From Taeniopygia guttata (taxonomy: Eukaryota; Chordata; Aves; Passeriformes; Estrildidae): a stretch of DNA of 64,000 bases. The DNA lies in assembly GCF_048771995.1 (NCBI RefSeq), contig NC_133024.1, positions 42,818,001 through 42,882,000 of the forward strand, read 5' to 3'. The notes beneath the pieces are model-generated. The model was not told the origin of the DNA and did no database searches. It saw only the letters and a list, made by a program, of their open reading frames with translations. The position numbers and the translations under genes are program-made. Positions 63,421-64,000 of the stretch are shown here, in pieces (within the stretch, counting starts at the first letter, position 1; each line of letters starts with the position of its first letter).

Positions 63421-63649
63421 GGCCGAGGCCAGCGCCCCGCTCCGTGAGGCGATCCCGCACTCCCGGCAGAGCCTCGGGCTCCGCGGGCGGAGGGCGCCCC
63501 CTGGCGGTACCGCGGCGCCTCCGCGGGCAGGTCCCTCACAGCCTGGAGAAACACTCGATCCTTCCAAAAAACAAAAGCAGCGTGCGTGGCAACTTCAGCT
63601 CTAATTAAGGCATTCAAAGCTTATTTTTGTCCTCAACCCTTAATAATGA
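63421..63649. other. CpG-rich patch between two CR1 pieces
   Basis: About 120 bp (63.42-63.54 kb) are very GC- and CpG-rich in an otherwise AT-rich area, then composition returns to background. The minus-strand frame through it is open but rich in Ala, Gly, Arg and Pro, with no recognisable domain. It could be a CR1 5' portion, another repeat, or a small regulatory island. It holds the CTCF-like motif. Confidence 0.5.
63492..63511 (-). promoter_or_regulatory. Candidate CTCF binding motif
   Basis: The plus strand reads gggcgccccctggcggtacc. Its complement contains CCGCCAGGGGGCGCC, which matches the well-known CTCF core (consensus CCASYAGRGGGCGC). It sits in a CpG-rich patch (about 63.42-63.54 kb) between two CR1 pieces. 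Occupancy cannot be judged from sequence. Confidence 0.55.
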
Positions 63650-64000
63650 TAGACCTTGCGCTGCCCTGTCCCCTGAATTTAAGGACCACGAGTGTGGGAA
63701 CAGTGACCTTCCCCTAAAGGACGCTGAAATTGCAAAGGAGCAGCTCTGCCGGTGAATGCTCACAAATCCATGAGGCCTGATGAGATTCACACCAGAGGTC
63801 TGAAGGAGTCTGCAGATATTATGGCAGGATTCCCCTTGATCATCTACCAAAGGTCTGGGAGTCTGGGCAGGTCCCTACTGGCGGGATATTAGTCCCACCC
63901 ACCAAAAATGTATGTGAGGGAAGACTCAGAGAACTACAGACTGGTTAGTCTAACCTCAGTTCTGGAAAAACTATGGACAAGATTATACTGGGTAGTATTA
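63650..64000 (+). repeat. CR1 LINE reverse-transcriptase fragment, cut by the window edge
   Basis: On the plus strand, frames around 63760-63980 encode pieces such as PDEIHTRGLKESADIM, GFPLIIYQRSGSLGR and ENYRLVSLTSVLEKLW. These match the conserved CR1 RT N-terminal region (consensus order PDGIHPRVLKELAD, IIYQRSW, GNYRPVSLTSV). Frame changes and stops show it is decayed. It is in the opposite orientation to the CR1 at 62786-63420 and continues beyond 64000. Confidence 0.85.

Noticed and set aside
53651..64000. RAB39A, the expected upstream neighbour of SLC35F2
   Set aside because: No Rab nucleotide-binding motif (GDSTVGKS-like) or WDTAGQE segment is visible on either strand, so the gene is probably beyond the right edge.
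1..64000. CRISPR arrays, operons, phage or plasmid features
   Set aside because: No regularly spaced repeats or prokaryotic gene layout; the window is vertebrate nuclear DNA with spliced exons and CR1 elements.

Overview
The window looks like nuclear DNA from a bird, most probably a passerine. The signs are an AT-rich background, repeated fragments of the avian LINE CR1 (several ending in the usual 'atagaatcatagaatgg'-type 3' tail), and one SINE at about 14.58-14.73 kb. That SINE joins a CR1-like tail to a degenerate tRNA-Ile head, the structure of the songbird element TguSINE1. There are no bacterial features: no operons, ribosome binding sites or CRISPR arrays.

The only protein-coding gene I can support is a complete, intron-containing SLC35F2 on the minus strand. 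It has eight coding exons between 53150 (ATG) and 33523 (stop). The exons sum to 1200 nt, giving 399 residues plus stop. All seven introns are GT-AG, and every junction keeps the frame. The product is a polytopic membrane transporter of the drug/metabolite transporter superfamily (SLC35F family). Its start lies in a CpG island (about 52.56-53.65 kb) that should carry the promoter. The 3' UTR runs leftward from 33522, probably to about 32.4 kb.

Layout: 1-32.4 kb is gene-free sequence with one good CR1, one weaker CR1, the SINE, an LTR-like scrap, homopolymers and two GC-rich patches. 32.4-53.2 kb is SLC35F2 with its introns, which hold three CR1 tails, a TG repeat and a TA/CA repeat. 53.65-62.8 kb is gene-free upstream sequence with one CR1 fragment. 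62.8-64 kb is a minus-strand CR1 3' end, then a CpG-rich patch containing a strong CTCF-like motif, then a plus-strand CR1 reverse-transcriptase fragment cut by the window edge.

In mammals SLN lies beyond the 3' end of SLC35F2 and RAB39A lies upstream. I found neither here, so both probably lie outside the window or were missed. I see no evidence of a new multi-gene system. The most unusual signals are a long hairpin in the presumed SLC35F2 3' UTR, the CTCF-like site between two CR1 pieces, and an open in-frame extension upstream of the SLC35F2 start codon.
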